The position numbers and the translations under genes are program-made. Positions 51,505-60,999 of a stretch of 64,000 nucleotides of DNA are shown one piece after another. Positions within the stretch are counted from its first letter, which is position 1. Every line of letters begins with the position of its first letter. The notes below the pieces were generated by a model, which was not told the origin of the DNA, did not search any database, and was given only the letters and a program-made list of their open reading frames with translations. Origin of the DNA: JAWXUE01 sp044432925 (GTDB taxonomy: Bacteria > Bacillota_I > Bacilli_A > Acholeplasmatales > Anaeroplasmataceae); contig JAWXUE010000001.1 in the NCBI GenBank assembly GCA_044432925.1, positions 1 through 64,000 on the forward strand. The letters run 5' to 3'.

Positions 51505-52776
51505 ATGAAATATTTCGGAACAGACGGAATAAGAGGGAAAGTTGGAGAAGTAATTACAGAAGAACTTTCTTATAAATTAGGTGCAGCATTAATTAAATTA
51601 AATGTTGATACTGTTGTAATAGGTACAGATACAAGAGAATCAAAAAAAAAATTAACAAATGCATTAACTAAAGGTGCACTAAGCGTTGGGTTGAATGTAA
51701 TTAATGCAAATGTAGTTCCTACACCAGCTTTAATTAATTATTCAAAAGATAAACAAATACTTGGTGTTATGATAACAGCAAGTCATAATCCTTATTATGA
51801 TAATGGATTAAAAGTATTAAATAAAGGTATTAAATTATCAGAGGCTGAAGAATTATTAATTGAAGATGCTATAGAAGAAAATATAATTTCAGATAAAACA
51901 GGTACATTAATTGAAGATGATGTACTAGGACACTATTTAAACTTTATGAAACAATTTTTATTTAAATCAAAAATTAAAGTTGCAATAGATTGTGCTAATG
52001 GTGCTACTTATGAAAGTGGACCTAAATTATTTAAACAAGTAACAAATGATTTATTTATTACAGCAAATACTCCTAATGGAACTAATATTAATAATGAAGT
52101 AGGTTCTACACATTTAAATCATATAAAACACTTTATGTTAGAAAATGATTGTAGTGTTGGTTTCTCATTTGATGGAGATGGAGATAGAATTTTAGCAGTT
52201 GAAGATAATAAAGTAGTTGATGGAGATCAAATAATATTTATTATAGCTAACTATTTAAAACAACAAAACAAATTAAATAAAGATACATTAGTATTAACTC
52301 AAATGAGTAACTTAGGAATATTAGATAGATTAAATGAATTAAAAATTAATTATGTTTTAACTCCGGTAGGAGATAAATATGTTGTTAGAGAATTAATGAA
52401 AAATAATTATTCAATAGGTGGAGAAAATTCAGGTCATATTATTATGCCAGATTTATTATCTACAGGTGATGGTGTATTAGTTGCCCTAACATTATTAAAA
52501 ATAATGACAGAAACTAATAAAACATTACATCAATTATTAGATGGCATAACAATGTATGCTGATAAGATGATTAATTTAAAAGTAGAAGATAAAACAATTA
52601 TCAATACTGATATAGTATTAAACAAAATTAAAGAAGTAGAAACTATTTTAAAAGATGGAAAAGTAATAGTTAGAGCAAGTGGTACAGAAAACTTAGTAAG
52701 AGTTTCTGTTATGGCTAAAACTCAAAATGAAGTAAATAAGTATATCAAAGAATTAGTTGATATAATTGGAGGATAA
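51505..52776 (+). CDS. glmM: Phosphoglucosamine mutase
   Basis: GlmM converts glucosamine 6-phosphate to the 1-phosphate for cell wall precursors. MKYFGTDGIRGKVGE starts the chain, ITASHNPYYDNGLK holds the catalytic Ser, FDGDGDR binds Mg2+, GGENSGHI contacts the sugar and VRASGTENLVRV binds phosphate. At 423 residues it is slightly shorter than usual (about 448). GAGGTGTTAAA precedes the ATG and a TATAAT at 51480-51485 is the likely -10. glmU follows one base after the stop. Confidence 0.95.
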   Translation: MKYFGTDGIRGKVGEVITEELSYKLGAALIKLNVDTVVIGTDTRESKKKLTNALTKGALSVGLNVINANVVPTPALINYSKDKQILGVMITASHNPYYDNGLKVLNKGIKLSEAEELLIEDAIEENIISDKTGTLIEDDVLGHYLNFMKQFLFKSKIKVAIDCANGATYESGPKLFKQVTNDLFITANTPNGTNINNEVGSTHLNHIKHFMLENDCSVGFSFDGDGDRILAVEDNKVVDGDQIIFIIANYLKQQNKLNKDTLVLTQMSNLGILDRLNELKINYVLTPVGDKYVVRELMKNNYSIGGENSGHIIMPDLLSTGDGVLVALTLLKIMTETNKTLHQLLDGITMYADKMINLKVEDKTIINTDIVLNKIKEVETILKDGKVIVRASGTENLVRVSVMAKTQNEVNKYIKELVDIIGG

Positions 52777-52777
52777 T

Positions 52778-54136
52778 ATGAAAACTTATGCAATTATAAT
52801 GGCAGCAGGTTTAGGGACTAGAATGAAAAGTGATGTTCCTAAATGTGCATACAACTTATTAAATAAACCAATGATACAATATATTGTTGAAACTTTAGAG
52901 GCTTCTAAAGTAGATGAAATAATAACTGTTGTTGGGCACAAAAGAGAAATAATAGAAGACATCTTACAAGATAGATCTAAATATGCTTTTCAAGAAAAAC
53001 AAATTGGTACAGCTAATGCTGTAATGGCAGCTAAAGACTTAGTTGTTGAAGAAGGTCAAACAATTATTTTACCAGGAGATACTCCTTTAATCGATGTTGA
53101 TATTATAAATAAATTATTAAGTACTCATAAAAAAAATAAAAATGATTTTACAATTGGTACAATTGAACTAGAAGACCCAACAAGTTTTGGTAGAATTATA
53201 AGATCTAATAATAACATTGTTAAAATAGTAGAACATAAAGATGCAACTGATAGTGAATTACAAATAAATGAAATTAATACAGGTGTATTTTGTATAGAAA
53301 ATAAATTATTATTTGATACATTAAAAGAAGTAAAAAATGAAAATGCTAAAAATGAATATTATTTAACAGATATAGTTGAATTAGCAGCTAATTTAAATAA
53401 AAAAATTGGTTCATTTACAATTGAAGATACTTATAAATTGACAGGTATAAACGATTTATATACATTAAGTAAAATAGAAAACTCTTTAAGAAAAGCAGTA
53501 AATAAAAGACATATGTTAAACGGGGTTAACATTATTAACCCAGAAACAGTAACAATTTCTCCGGAATCAGTTATTGGTGCTGGAACAATAATAAACCAAG
53601 GTTCAATTCTTTTAGGAAATAACGTAATAGGTAAAAACGTTGTAATAGGGCCAAATACTGAATTAGACCATGCAAAATTAGAAGATGGTGTATTATGTAG
53701 ACATTCAGTTATATCACATTCAACGGTTAAAGCAAATACTACAGTAGGACCATTTGCTCATATAAGATTAAATTCTGTAATAGGTAAAAATGATCGTATA
53801 GGTAATTTCGTTGAAGTTAAAAATTCAATAATTGGAAATAAAACTAATGCAGCGCATTTAGCTTATATTGGAGATACAGATTGTGGTGATAATGTAAACT
53901 TTGGTTGTGGAAGTATTACAGTAAATTACGATGGTAAAAACAAACATAGAACTACTATAGGAAATGGTGTATTTTTAGGTTGTAATAGTAATCTAATAGC
54001 ACCAATAAGTGTAGAATCTGATTCATATATTGCAGCAGGTTCAACTATAACAAACACAGTAGAATCAGGGGATATGGCGATTGCTAGATCAACTCAAGTA
54101 AATAAAAAGAATTATGCAGGAAAGTATAAAAAATAA
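52778..54136 (+). CDS. glmU: Bifunctional UDP-GlcNAc pyrophosphorylase / glucosamine-1-phosphate acetyltransferase
   Basis: GlmU acetylates glucosamine 1-phosphate and couples it to UMP, giving UDP-GlcNAc. The N-terminal domain has MAAGLGTRMKSDVPKC and LPGDTPLI, and the C-terminal part from about 250 is a left-handed beta-helix of hexapeptide repeats with NAAHLAYIGDTDCG, holding the catalytic His. The 452 residues are full length. A TTG at 52766 is in frame, but TTGGAGGATAAT is the binding site for ATG at 52778. UDP-GlcNAc feeds both the peptidoglycan and the glycan genes downstream. Confidence 0.95.
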   Translation: MKTYAIIMAAGLGTRMKSDVPKCAYNLLNKPMIQYIVETLEASKVDEIITVVGHKREIIEDILQDRSKYAFQEKQIGTANAVMAAKDLVVEEGQTIILPGDTPLIDVDIINKLLSTHKKNKNDFTIGTIELEDPTSFGRIIRSNNNIVKIVEHKDATDSELQINEINTGVFCIENKLLFDTLKEVKNENAKNEYYLTDIVELAANLNKKIGSFTIEDTYKLTGINDLYTLSKIENSLRKAVNKRHMLNGVNIINPETVTISPESVIGAGTIINQGSILLGNNVIGKNVVIGPNTELDHAKLEDGVLCRHSVISHSTVKANTTVGPFAHIRLNSVIGKNDRIGNFVEVKNSIIGNKTNAAHLAYIGDTDCGDNVNFGCGSITVNYDGKNKHRTTIGNGVFLGCNSNLIAPISVESDSYIAAGSTITNTVESGDMAIARSTQVNKKNYAGKYKK

Positions 54137-54182
54137 AAAACAATCATTTCAATTAGAAAAGTAGTTGAAATGATTGTTTTTT
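54135..54182 (+). terminator. Terminator after glmU
   Basis: An 18-base-pair perfect stem (54135-54152 with 54165-54182), loop of 12, ending in six T. Confidence 0.85.
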
Positions 54183-54203
54183 CTATAAAAAAATACTTTA
54201 TTA

Positions 54204-54212
54204 TGTTATAAT
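54204..54212 (+). promoter_or_regulatory. Extended -10 promoter of the glycan operon
   Basis: TGTTATAAT at 54204-54212 is a full extended -10 before a run of nine closely spaced glycan genes. Confidence 0.55.
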
Positions 54213-54249
54213 AAAGATAAATGTTTTTAAAGTTAAGGAGTCAAAAATT

Positions 54250-55347
54250 ATGAAAAGAATACCATTAGCAACACCACATATGAGTGGGAATGAACAAAAA
54301 TATGTTAAAGAAGCTTTTGATACTAATTGGATTGCTCCACTTGGTCCTCAAGTGGATGCGTTTGAAGAATCAATTAAATCATATGTTACTGTTGATAATG
54401 CTGTTGCATTAAATTCAGGAACATCAGCTATTCATATGGCATTAAGACATGCTAAAGTACAAAAAGATGATATAGTGTTTTGTTCAACGTTAACATTTGC
54501 TGCATCATGTAATCCAATCATTTATGAAAATGCAACTCCTGTTTTTATAGATTCTGAATTAGACACATGGAATATGTGTCCTAAATCATTAGAAAAAGCA
54601 TTTAAGAAATATCCTGATGCTAAGGCTTGCGTATTAGTTCACCTTTATGGGCAATCATCTAAAATGGATGAGATAGTTAAACTATGTAAAAAGTATAATT
54701 GTATTTTGATTGAAGATGCTGCTGAATCATTAGGTAGTACTTATAAAAATAAACAAACTGGTACGTTTGGAGATTATGGAATATTCTCATTTAATGGTAA
54801 TAAAATAATTACAACTTCAGGTGGAGGGATGTTAGTTTCTAATATAAATTTAGATTCAGTTAGAAAATGGTCAACTCAATCTAGAGATAATGCTCCTTGG
54901 TATCAACATACAGAACTTGGATTTAATTATAGATTAAGTAGTATTTGCGCTGCTGTAGGTAGAGGGCAAATGGAAGTGCTTAATGAAAGAATAAAACAAA
55001 AACAAAATATTTTTAACACATATAAAAAAGAATTAGAAGGTGTTATAGAAATGCAAAACATGATAAGTGATGGTGTAAGTAATTGTTGGTTAAGTGCTGC
55101 GACACTTAAAACAAAAACACCAACAGAACTTATCAACTTCTTAAATGATAATAACATTGAAGCAAGACATGTATGGAAACCTATGCATCTACAACCAATA
55201 TTTGAAAAATATGATTACATATATGACAATACTTCAGTTTCAGAAGAATTGTTTAATACTGGTGTTTGTTTACCAAGTGATACTAAAATGACTAAAGAAG
55301 AACAAATGTATGTAATTAGTAAAATCAAGGAGTGTTTCAATGTATAG
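54250..55347 (+). CDS. DegT/DnrJ/EryC1-type PLP aminotransferase (PglE-like)
   Basis: This 365-residue enzyme transfers an amino group to a nucleotide 4-keto sugar. NSGTSAIHMALRH binds the cofactor phosphate, LIEDAAESLGS holds the Asp pairing with the PLP ring, and GIFSFNGNKIITTSGGG holds the PLP Lys. The end is normal for the family. With the PglF-like dehydratase it would make UDP-4-amino-4,6-dideoxy-GlcNAc, the bacillosamine route; the exact sugar is inference. AAGGAGTCAAAAATT precedes the ATG. It overlaps the next gene by eight bases. Confidence 0.9.
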   Translation: MKRIPLATPHMSGNEQKYVKEAFDTNWIAPLGPQVDAFEESIKSYVTVDNAVALNSGTSAIHMALRHAKVQKDDIVFCSTLTFAASCNPIIYENATPVFIDSELDTWNMCPKSLEKAFKKYPDAKACVLVHLYGQSSKMDEIVKLCKKYNCILIEDAAESLGSTYKNKQTGTFGDYGIFSFNGNKIITTSGGGMLVSNINLDSVRKWSTQSRDNAPWYQHTELGFNYRLSSICAAVGRGQMEVLNERIKQKQNIFNTYKKELEGVIEMQNMISDGVSNCWLSAATLKTKTPTELINFLNDNNIEARHVWKPMHLQPIFEKYDYIYDNTSVSEELFNTGVCLPSDTKMTKEEQMYVISKIKECFNV

Positions 55348-55948
55348 ATTATTTTTAAAAAGACTTATGGATTTTACATTAAGTTTAATTGCCATAATCA
55401 TATTGTCACCAATATTTATAATTGTTGCTATATTAGTAAAGATTAAATTAGGTGGTCCTATAATATTTAAACAAGAACGTCCTGGTAAAAATGAAAAAAT
55501 ATTTAAAATATATAAATTTAGAACAATGAATAATAAAAAAGATGAAGATGGAAATTTATTACCTGATGAAGTTAGATTAACTAAGTTTGGAAAAGTTTTA
55601 AGATCAACTTCATTAGATGAACTTCCAGGGTTATTTAATATTTTAAAAGGTAATATGAGTATAGTAGGTCCTAGACCATTATTAGTATCATACTTACCTA
55701 AATACAATGAAGAACAAAAGAAAAGACATAATGTTAGACCTGGTCTAACAGGTCTTGCTCAAGTTAATGGTAGAAATGCAATATCTTGGGAACAAAAATT
55801 TGAATATGATATTGAGTATGTAAACAAAATAACTTTCTTTAAAGATGTTAAAATAATTTTTAAAACATTTTTAAAAGTAGTTAAAAGAAGTGATATCAAT
55901 TCTGATACTTCAGCTACAATGGAAGTATTCGAAGGAACAAAAGAATAA
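55340..55948 (+). CDS. Phosphoglycosyl transferase (PglC-like, initiating)
   Basis: This 202-residue protein is a monotopic sugar-1-phosphate transferase of the small PglC kind. It has one N-terminal membrane hairpin (MDFTLSLIAIIILSPIFIIVAI), then FKQERPGKNEKIFKIYKFRTM, STSLDELPGLFNILKGNMSIVGPRPL with the catalytic Asp-Glu pair, and RPGLTGLAQVNGRN. It loads the first sugar, probably an amino sugar made by the neighbouring enzymes, on undecaprenyl phosphate. The start overlaps the aminotransferase gene; AAGGAGTGTTTCA precedes the ATG. Confidence 0.92.
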   Translation: MYRLFLKRLMDFTLSLIAIIILSPIFIIVAILVKIKLGGPIIFKQERPGKNEKIFKIYKFRTMNNKKDEDGNLLPDEVRLTKFGKVLRSTSLDELPGLFNILKGNMSIVGPRPLLVSYLPKYNEEQKKRHNVRPGLTGLAQVNGRNAISWEQKFEYDIEYVNKITFFKDVKIIFKTFLKVVKRSDINSDTSATMEVFEGTKE

Positions 55949-55961
55949 AGAGGTGTTTTAA

Positions 55962-56936
55962 ATGGAATATAATGTTTTAATATTAAGTGCAGGTAGAAGA
56001 GTTGAATTAGTTCAATGTTTTCAAGATGCTGTAAAAAAATTAAATATAAAAGCAAAAATAATAGCTGCTGATTGTAGTAATACAGCACCAGCATTATATT
56101 TTGCTGATGATAAAGTTATATTACCAAGAATATCTGAAGGTAACTATACAAAAAGTATAATTGATTGTTGTAATAAATTTGATATCAAATTAATTGTACC
56201 TACTATTGATACAGAACTTAAACTATTATCAAAAGATAAAACTTTAATTGAAAAAGAGAGTAAAGCCAAAGTGTTAATCTCAAATGAAGAAGTAATTAAT
56301 ATTTGTAGAGATAAAATAAATACTGATAATTTCTTAAGAACAAATAACTTTGGAGTTCCAAAGTTATACTCAAAAGAAGAAATAGAAAATAATAAAATTA
56401 AATATCCATGTTTTATTAAGCCGATATCAGGAAGTTCTAGTATTGGTGCATATAAAGTTAATGATGAAAAAGAATTTAAATCATATAGTAGTGTTTTAGA
56501 TGATTATATGTTACAAGATTTAATGGTAGGTGAAGAATATACAGTTGATGTATTCTTAGACTTTGATTCAAAAATAATAACTATTACTCCTAGAATTAGA
56601 CTAGCTACTCGTGGCGGTGAAATTCTAAAAGGAAGAATTGTTAAAGATAAAGAAATAATAAATGATGTAACTAAATTAATGAATACATTAAAACCAATAG
56701 GTCATATTACAGTTCAATTAATGAAAACTAAAAATGGAATCGAATATATTGAAATTAACCCTAGATTTGGTGGAGGTGCTCCTATGAGTATTATGGCAGG
56801 AGCAAACTCTTGTATTAATTTATTTAAATTATTAAATAATGAGAAATTAAATTACAATGAAGATTATAATGATAATGTAAACTTCTTTAGATTTGATCAA
56901 TGTGTAATGGTGAAAGAGGATGATCTATATGAATAA
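55962..56936 (+). CDS. ATP-grasp domain protein (carbamoyl-phosphate-synthase-like)
   Basis: This 324-residue protein begins with a PreATP-grasp fold (NVLILSAGRRVELVQCF), followed by the ATP-grasp core: FIKPISGSSSIGAY near residue 150, YMLQDLMVGEEYTVDVF, and EINPRFGGGAPMSI with the Mg2+-binding Glu and Asn. Such enzymes join an amino or other acid to an amine with ATP. In this operon, between a PglC-like transferase and a HAD phosphatase, it probably adds an acyl or amino-acid group to the amino sugar, where PglD would put an acetyl; this is inference from context. AAAGAGGTGTTTTAA precedes the ATG. Confidence 0.82.
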   Translation: MEYNVLILSAGRRVELVQCFQDAVKKLNIKAKIIAADCSNTAPALYFADDKVILPRISEGNYTKSIIDCCNKFDIKLIVPTIDTELKLLSKDKTLIEKESKAKVLISNEEVINICRDKINTDNFLRTNNFGVPKLYSKEEIENNKIKYPCFIKPISGSSSIGAYKVNDEKEFKSYSSVLDDYMLQDLMVGEEYTVDVFLDFDSKIITITPRIRLATRGGEILKGRIVKDKEIINDVTKLMNTLKPIGHITVQLMKTKNGIEYIEINPRFGGGAPMSIMAGANSCINLFKLLNNEKLNYNEDYNDNVNFFRFDQCVMVKEDDLYE

Positions 56937-57582
56937 AGTTTTTATATTTGATATGGATGATACTTTATATAGTGAAGTAGATTACGTAAAAAGTGGATTT
57001 AAGCATATTGCTAAATTAATATGTGAAGAATTAAACACAGAGGAAGTAGAGGTATATAATTCATTATTTGAATTATATAAATTCAATTCATCGAATGTGT
57101 TTAATAGATTATACGAAAAGTATGATATAGCTTATACAAAAGATGATATTAACAATTTAATAAATGAATATAGAAATCACAAGCCAAACATAAAGTTAGC
57201 TGGTGATGCACTTCCATTTATTAAAATGAAAAAAGCTCAAGGTATTAAACTAGGTCTAATAACTGATGGGTATAAAGAAGCACAAAGAAATAAAATTAAA
57301 GCTTTAAACTTAGAAGAATATATGGACTATATTATTGTAACAGATGAATTAGGTAGAGAGTTTTGGAAACCTCATCAAAAAGCATTTGTAATGATGAAAG
57401 AATATTTCAATGTAGAATACAATGAAATGACTTACCTAGGCGATAATATTAAAAAAGATTTTAAAGCAGGAAATGAATTAGGTATGAATACTATAATGAT
57501 TTCTAGAAAAAATAAAGTTCATAAATCAACTAAGAAATTAGATGAGATTTATTTACCAAAAGACACAATAAACAAATTATAA
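56929..57582 (+). CDS. HAD family hydrolase of the glycan operon
   Basis: This 217-residue protein has the HAD motifs FDMDDTLYSE (start), LITDGYKEAQRNK and YLGDNIKKDF, with a helical cap. The variant DMDDT rather than DLDGT is common in the YjjG/pyrimidine-nucleotidase and sugar-phosphatase side of the family. An ATG at 56920 is in frame, but AAAGAGGA at 56912-56919 is well spaced only for ATG at 56929. It overlaps the ATP-grasp gene by eight bases, so both are likely to act in one step or pathway. Substrate unknown. Confidence 0.85.
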   Translation: MNKVFIFDMDDTLYSEVDYVKSGFKHIAKLICEELNTEEVEVYNSLFELYKFNSSNVFNRLYEKYDIAYTKDDINNLINEYRNHKPNIKLAGDALPFIKMKKAQGIKLGLITDGYKEAQRNKIKALNLEEYMDYIIVTDELGREFWKPHQKAFVMMKEYFNVEYNEMTYLGDNIKKDFKAGNELGMNTIMISRKNKVHKSTKKLDEIYLPKDTINKL

Positions 57583-57611
57583 TTCTTATATGGAACGTAT
57601 TAGGAGGTAAA

Positions 57612-58694
57612 ATGAAAAAAATTTTAATAGTATCTAATAGTGCTGTTGGATTGTATAACTTTAGAAGAGAACTTTTAAAAGAATTAATCGATAACGGATA
57701 TGATGTTTTGGTTGCCGTCCCTAAGGTAGAAAGAGTTTTGGATTTAGAATCCATGGGATGTACATTTATAGAGGTTAAGATGAATAGAAGAGGGATGAAT
57801 ATTTTTCAAGATTATTCTCTGTATAAAAAATACAAAAAAATCATGAAAGAACAAAATCCAGATATTGTTGTAACTTATACAATAAAGCCTAATATTTATG
57901 CTTGTAGAGCAGCAAAAAAAATGAAGATTCCATATGCTGCTAATATTACAGGTATTGGTGGTATGTTTCAAAAATCAATTACAAAAAAAATTAGTGTAAT
58001 GTTATATAAATCTTCTTTAAAAAAATGTAACACAGTTTTTTTTCAAAATGAAGATAATAAAAATCTTTTTATAAAAAATAAAATTATAGATGAGAGTAAA
58101 GTTTGTATGATAAATGGATCAGGAGTTAATCTTGAACAATTTCAAATAAAAGATTTGCCAACAGAAGATAAGCTGATTTTTGTTGGGAGAATTATGAAAG
58201 ATAAAGGGATAGATGAATTTTTATATGCAGCAAAAAAGTGCAAAGAAAATAATTTGTCTATTGATTTCACAGTGTTAGGGTCATTTTTAGATTCTTATAA
58301 AGAAAAAATTATGGAATATGTTAACAATGGTTTTATAAATTATTTAGAACCAGTTAAAAATATCATCCCAATAGTTTCTCAGTGTAATTGTGTAGTTTTA
58401 CCAAGTTATCACGAGGGTATGAGTAATACCTTGTTAGAAGGTGCCTCTTTGGGAAGACCTTTGATAGCTTCGAATATAGCGGGATGTAAAGAAACATTAG
58501 TAAATAATAAAACAGGTTTCTTAGTAACCCCTAAATGTAAAGAAGATTTGTATTTAAAAATAGTAGACTTTCATAATTTATCGTATGAGGAAAAAGTATT
58601 AATGGGTATTAACGGAAGAAAACATGTCGAACAAAATTTTGACAGAAGTTTAGTAGTAAAAAAAATAAAAAATAAATTGGAGGAAATATTATGA
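57612..58694 (+). CDS. Glycosyltransferase, GT4 type (PglA-like)
   Basis: This 360-residue protein is a GT-B glycosyltransferase. The N-terminal domain starts KKILIVSNSAVGLYNFRRELLKEL with an acceptor site INGIGGMFQ-like TGIGGMFQK, and the C-terminal domain has FVGRIMKDKGIDEF and the donor motif YHEGMSNTLLEGASLGRP (EX7E). The first part recalls PglA/WbpX-like enzymes that add the second sugar to a carrier-linked amino sugar. Codon use is a little less AT-biased than in neighbours. TTAGGAGGTAAA precedes the ATG. It overlaps the next gene by four bases. Confidence 0.87.
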   Translation: MKKILIVSNSAVGLYNFRRELLKELIDNGYDVLVAVPKVERVLDLESMGCTFIEVKMNRRGMNIFQDYSLYKKYKKIMKEQNPDIVVTYTIKPNIYACRAAKKMKIPYAANITGIGGMFQKSITKKISVMLYKSSLKKCNTVFFQNEDNKNLFIKNKIIDESKVCMINGSGVNLEQFQIKDLPTEDKLIFVGRIMKDKGIDEFLYAAKKCKENNLSIDFTVLGSFLDSYKEKIMEYVNNGFINYLEPVKNIIPIVSQCNCVVLPSYHEGMSNTLLEGASLGRPLIASNIAGCKETLVNNKTGFLVTPKCKEDLYLKIVDFHNLSYEEKVLMGINGRKHVEQNFDRSLVVKKIKNKLEEIL

Positions 58695-60004
58695 GTTTAT
58701 ATCAAAAAATAGTGAATAAAAAGGAATCAATTAGTTTAATTGGATTAGGATATGTAGGTATGCCTATTGCGGTTGCATTTGCAAAAAAAGTTAACGTAAT
58801 TGGATTTGACTTAAGCAAAGAAAAAATATCATTATATAATAAAGGGATTGATCCAACGAAAGAAGTTGGAGATGATGTTATTAAAAATACTACAGTAATG
58901 TTCACATGTGATGAAACAAAACTTAAAGAAGCTAAATTTCACATAGTTGCAGTACCAACACCTGTAAGAGATGATAAAACTCCAGACTTATCACCTTTAG
59001 AAGGAGCTTCAAATATTTTAGGTAGAAATTTAACTAAAGGAAGTATAGTTGTTTATGAATCAACGGTTTATCCAGGTGTTACTGAAGATGTATGTGTTCC
59101 AATCTTAGAAAAAGTTTCTGGATTAAAGTGTGGTGTTGACTTTAAAGTAGGTTATTCTCCTGAAAGAATTAATCCAGGTGATAAAGTTCATACTTTAGAA
59201 TCTATTGTTAAAGTAGTTTCTGGTATGGATGATGAGACATTAGATGTTGTTGCTAAAGTTTATGAACTTGTTGTTGATGCTGGAGTGCATAGAGCTTCAA
59301 GCATTAAGGTTGCAGAGGCTGCAAAAGTAATAGAAAATTCTCAACGTGATATAAATATTGCATTTATGAATGAATTATCTATTATTTTTAATAAAATGGG
59401 TATAGATACTAATGAAGTCTTAGAAGCAGCGGGCACTAAATGGAATTTCTTGAAATTTTCACCAGGTTTAGTAGGTGGACATTGTATAGGTATTGATCCT
59501 TACTACTTAACTTACAAAGCAGAACAATTGGGTTATAGATCTCAAATCATACTATCAGGTAGAAGAATTAATGATGATATGGGTAAATATGTTGCTGAGA
59601 ATATAGTAAAATATTTAATCAAAACAGATGTAAGTATTAAAAATGCAAAAGTTGGTGTGTTAGGAATTACTTTTAAAGAAAACTGTCCAGATACTAGAAA
59701 TTCTAAAGTTAACGATGTATTAGTTGAATTAAAAGAATATGGTATTGATCCTATAGTGGTTGATCCTGTTGCAGATAAAGAAGATGCTTTACATGAATAT
59801 GGTGTGAATATTCAAACTATGGATAAATTAAATAATTTAGATTGTTTAGTAATTGCGGTATCACATAAAGAATTTACTGAATTATCTAATGCACAATTAG
59901 ACAATATGTTTGCTGATTCAAATAATAAAATATTAATAGATATTAAAGGTATTAAAGATAGAAGAGAAATGATTTCTTTAGGATATAAATACTGGAGATT
60001 ATAA
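58691..60004 (+). CDS. UDP-N-acetyl-D-glucosamine 6-dehydrogenase type enzyme (TviB/WbpO-like)
   Basis: This 437-residue nucleotide-sugar dehydrogenase oxidises the C6 hydroxyl of a UDP-N-acetylhexosamine to a carboxylate with NAD+. SLIGLGYVGMPIAVAFA binds NAD+, VYESTVYPG and SPERINPGDKVH are family marks, and GGHCIGIDPYYL holds the catalytic Cys. The neighbour at 60014 is a TviC/WbpP-like epimerase, so by analogy with the Vi antigen the pair would give UDP-GalNAcA from UDP-GlcNAc. GGAGGAAATATT precedes the ATG. Confidence 0.9.
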   Translation: MSLYQKIVNKKESISLIGLGYVGMPIAVAFAKKVNVIGFDLSKEKISLYNKGIDPTKEVGDDVIKNTTVMFTCDETKLKEAKFHIVAVPTPVRDDKTPDLSPLEGASNILGRNLTKGSIVVYESTVYPGVTEDVCVPILEKVSGLKCGVDFKVGYSPERINPGDKVHTLESIVKVVSGMDDETLDVVAKVYELVVDAGVHRASSIKVAEAAKVIENSQRDINIAFMNELSIIFNKMGIDTNEVLEAAGTKWNFLKFSPGLVGGHCIGIDPYYLTYKAEQLGYRSQIILSGRRINDDMGKYVAENIVKYLIKTDVSIKNAKVGVLGITFKENCPDTRNSKVNDVLVELKEYGIDPIVVDPVADKEDALHEYGVNIQTMDKLNNLDCLVIAVSHKEFTELSNAQLDNMFADSNNKILIDIKGIKDRREMISLGYKYWRL

Positions 60005-60013
60005 GGAGAAAAT

Positions 60014-60988
60014 ATGGGATATAAAAAGTTGGAATTTCCAAAAGACTCTAAATTCTTAGTAACAGGTGGTGCCGGCTTTATAGGTTCTAATTTATGTGAA
60101 GCGATTTTAGAATTAGGTTACAAAGTAGTTTGTTTAGATAACTTATCTACAGGTCAAGAGAAGAACATAGAAATATTTTTAAATAATAAAAATTATACCT
60201 TTATTAAGGGCGATATAAGAGACTTAGAAACTTGTATTAAAGCCTGTGAAAATGTTGATTATGTATTACATCAAGCAGCATGGGGAAGTGTTCCAAGAAG
60301 TATTGAAATGCCTTTAGTATATGAAGAGATTAACATTAAAGGTACTTTAAATATGCTTGAAGCTGCAAAGCAAAATTGTGTAAAAAAATTTGTTTATGCA
60401 TCAAGCTCATCAGTTTATGGAGATGAACCAAATTTACCGAAAACAGAAGAAAGAGTAGGGAATGTTTTATCACCGTATGCTTTAACTAAAAGAACGAATG
60501 AAGAATACGCTAAGTTGTATACTAAATTATATAATCTTGACACATATGGTATGAGATATTTTAATGTATTTGGTAGAAGACAAAATCCAGAAGGTGCTTA
60601 TGCTGCAGTGTTACCAAAGTTTATAAGTCAATTATTAAAAGGTGAACAACCAAAAATTAATGGTGATGGAAAGCAATCTAGAGACTTTACATACATTGAT
60701 AATGTAATAGAAGCTAATTTAAAATCTTGTTTAGCATCAAGCGAATATGCGGGAGAAGCGTTTAATATTGCATATGGTGGTAGAGATTATTTAATAGATA
60801 TCTATTATTCGCTATGTAAGGCATTAAACAGCGACATAGAGCCAATTTTTGGTCCTGATAGAGCTGGTGATATTAAACATAGTAATGCATGTATTGATAA
60901 AGCGAAACGTATGATAGGGTACAATCCTGAATATAGTTTTGAAAAAGGGATAAAAGAAGCAATAGACTGGTATAAAAACAATATATAG
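60014..60988 (+). CDS. NAD-dependent epimerase (TviC/WbpP-like UDP-GlcNAc 4-epimerase)
   Basis: This 324-residue short-chain dehydrogenase has the NAD+ motif VTGGAGFIGSNL near residue 15, HQAAWGSVPRSIEMP, the Ser in ASSSSVYGDEPNLPK, the YALTK (YxxxK) pair and RYFNVFGRRQNPEGAYAAV, which is the mark of the WbpP/TviC group. It probably interconverts the gluco and galacto forms of the UDP sugar or its uronic acid, together with the dehydrogenase encoded before it. TAAGGAGAAAAT precedes the ATG. Confidence 0.9.
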   Translation: MGYKKLEFPKDSKFLVTGGAGFIGSNLCEAILELGYKVVCLDNLSTGQEKNIEIFLNNKNYTFIKGDIRDLETCIKACENVDYVLHQAAWGSVPRSIEMPLVYEEINIKGTLNMLEAAKQNCVKKFVYASSSSVYGDEPNLPKTEERVGNVLSPYALTKRTNEEYAKLYTKLYNLDTYGMRYFNVFGRRQNPEGAYAAVLPKFISQLLKGEQPKINGDGKQSRDFTYIDNVIEANLKSCLASSEYAGEAFNIAYGGRDYLIDIYYSLCKALNSDIEPIFGPDRAGDIKHSNACIDKAKRMIGYNPEYSFEKGIKEAIDWYKNNI

Positions 60989-60999
60989 GAGCAATATTT

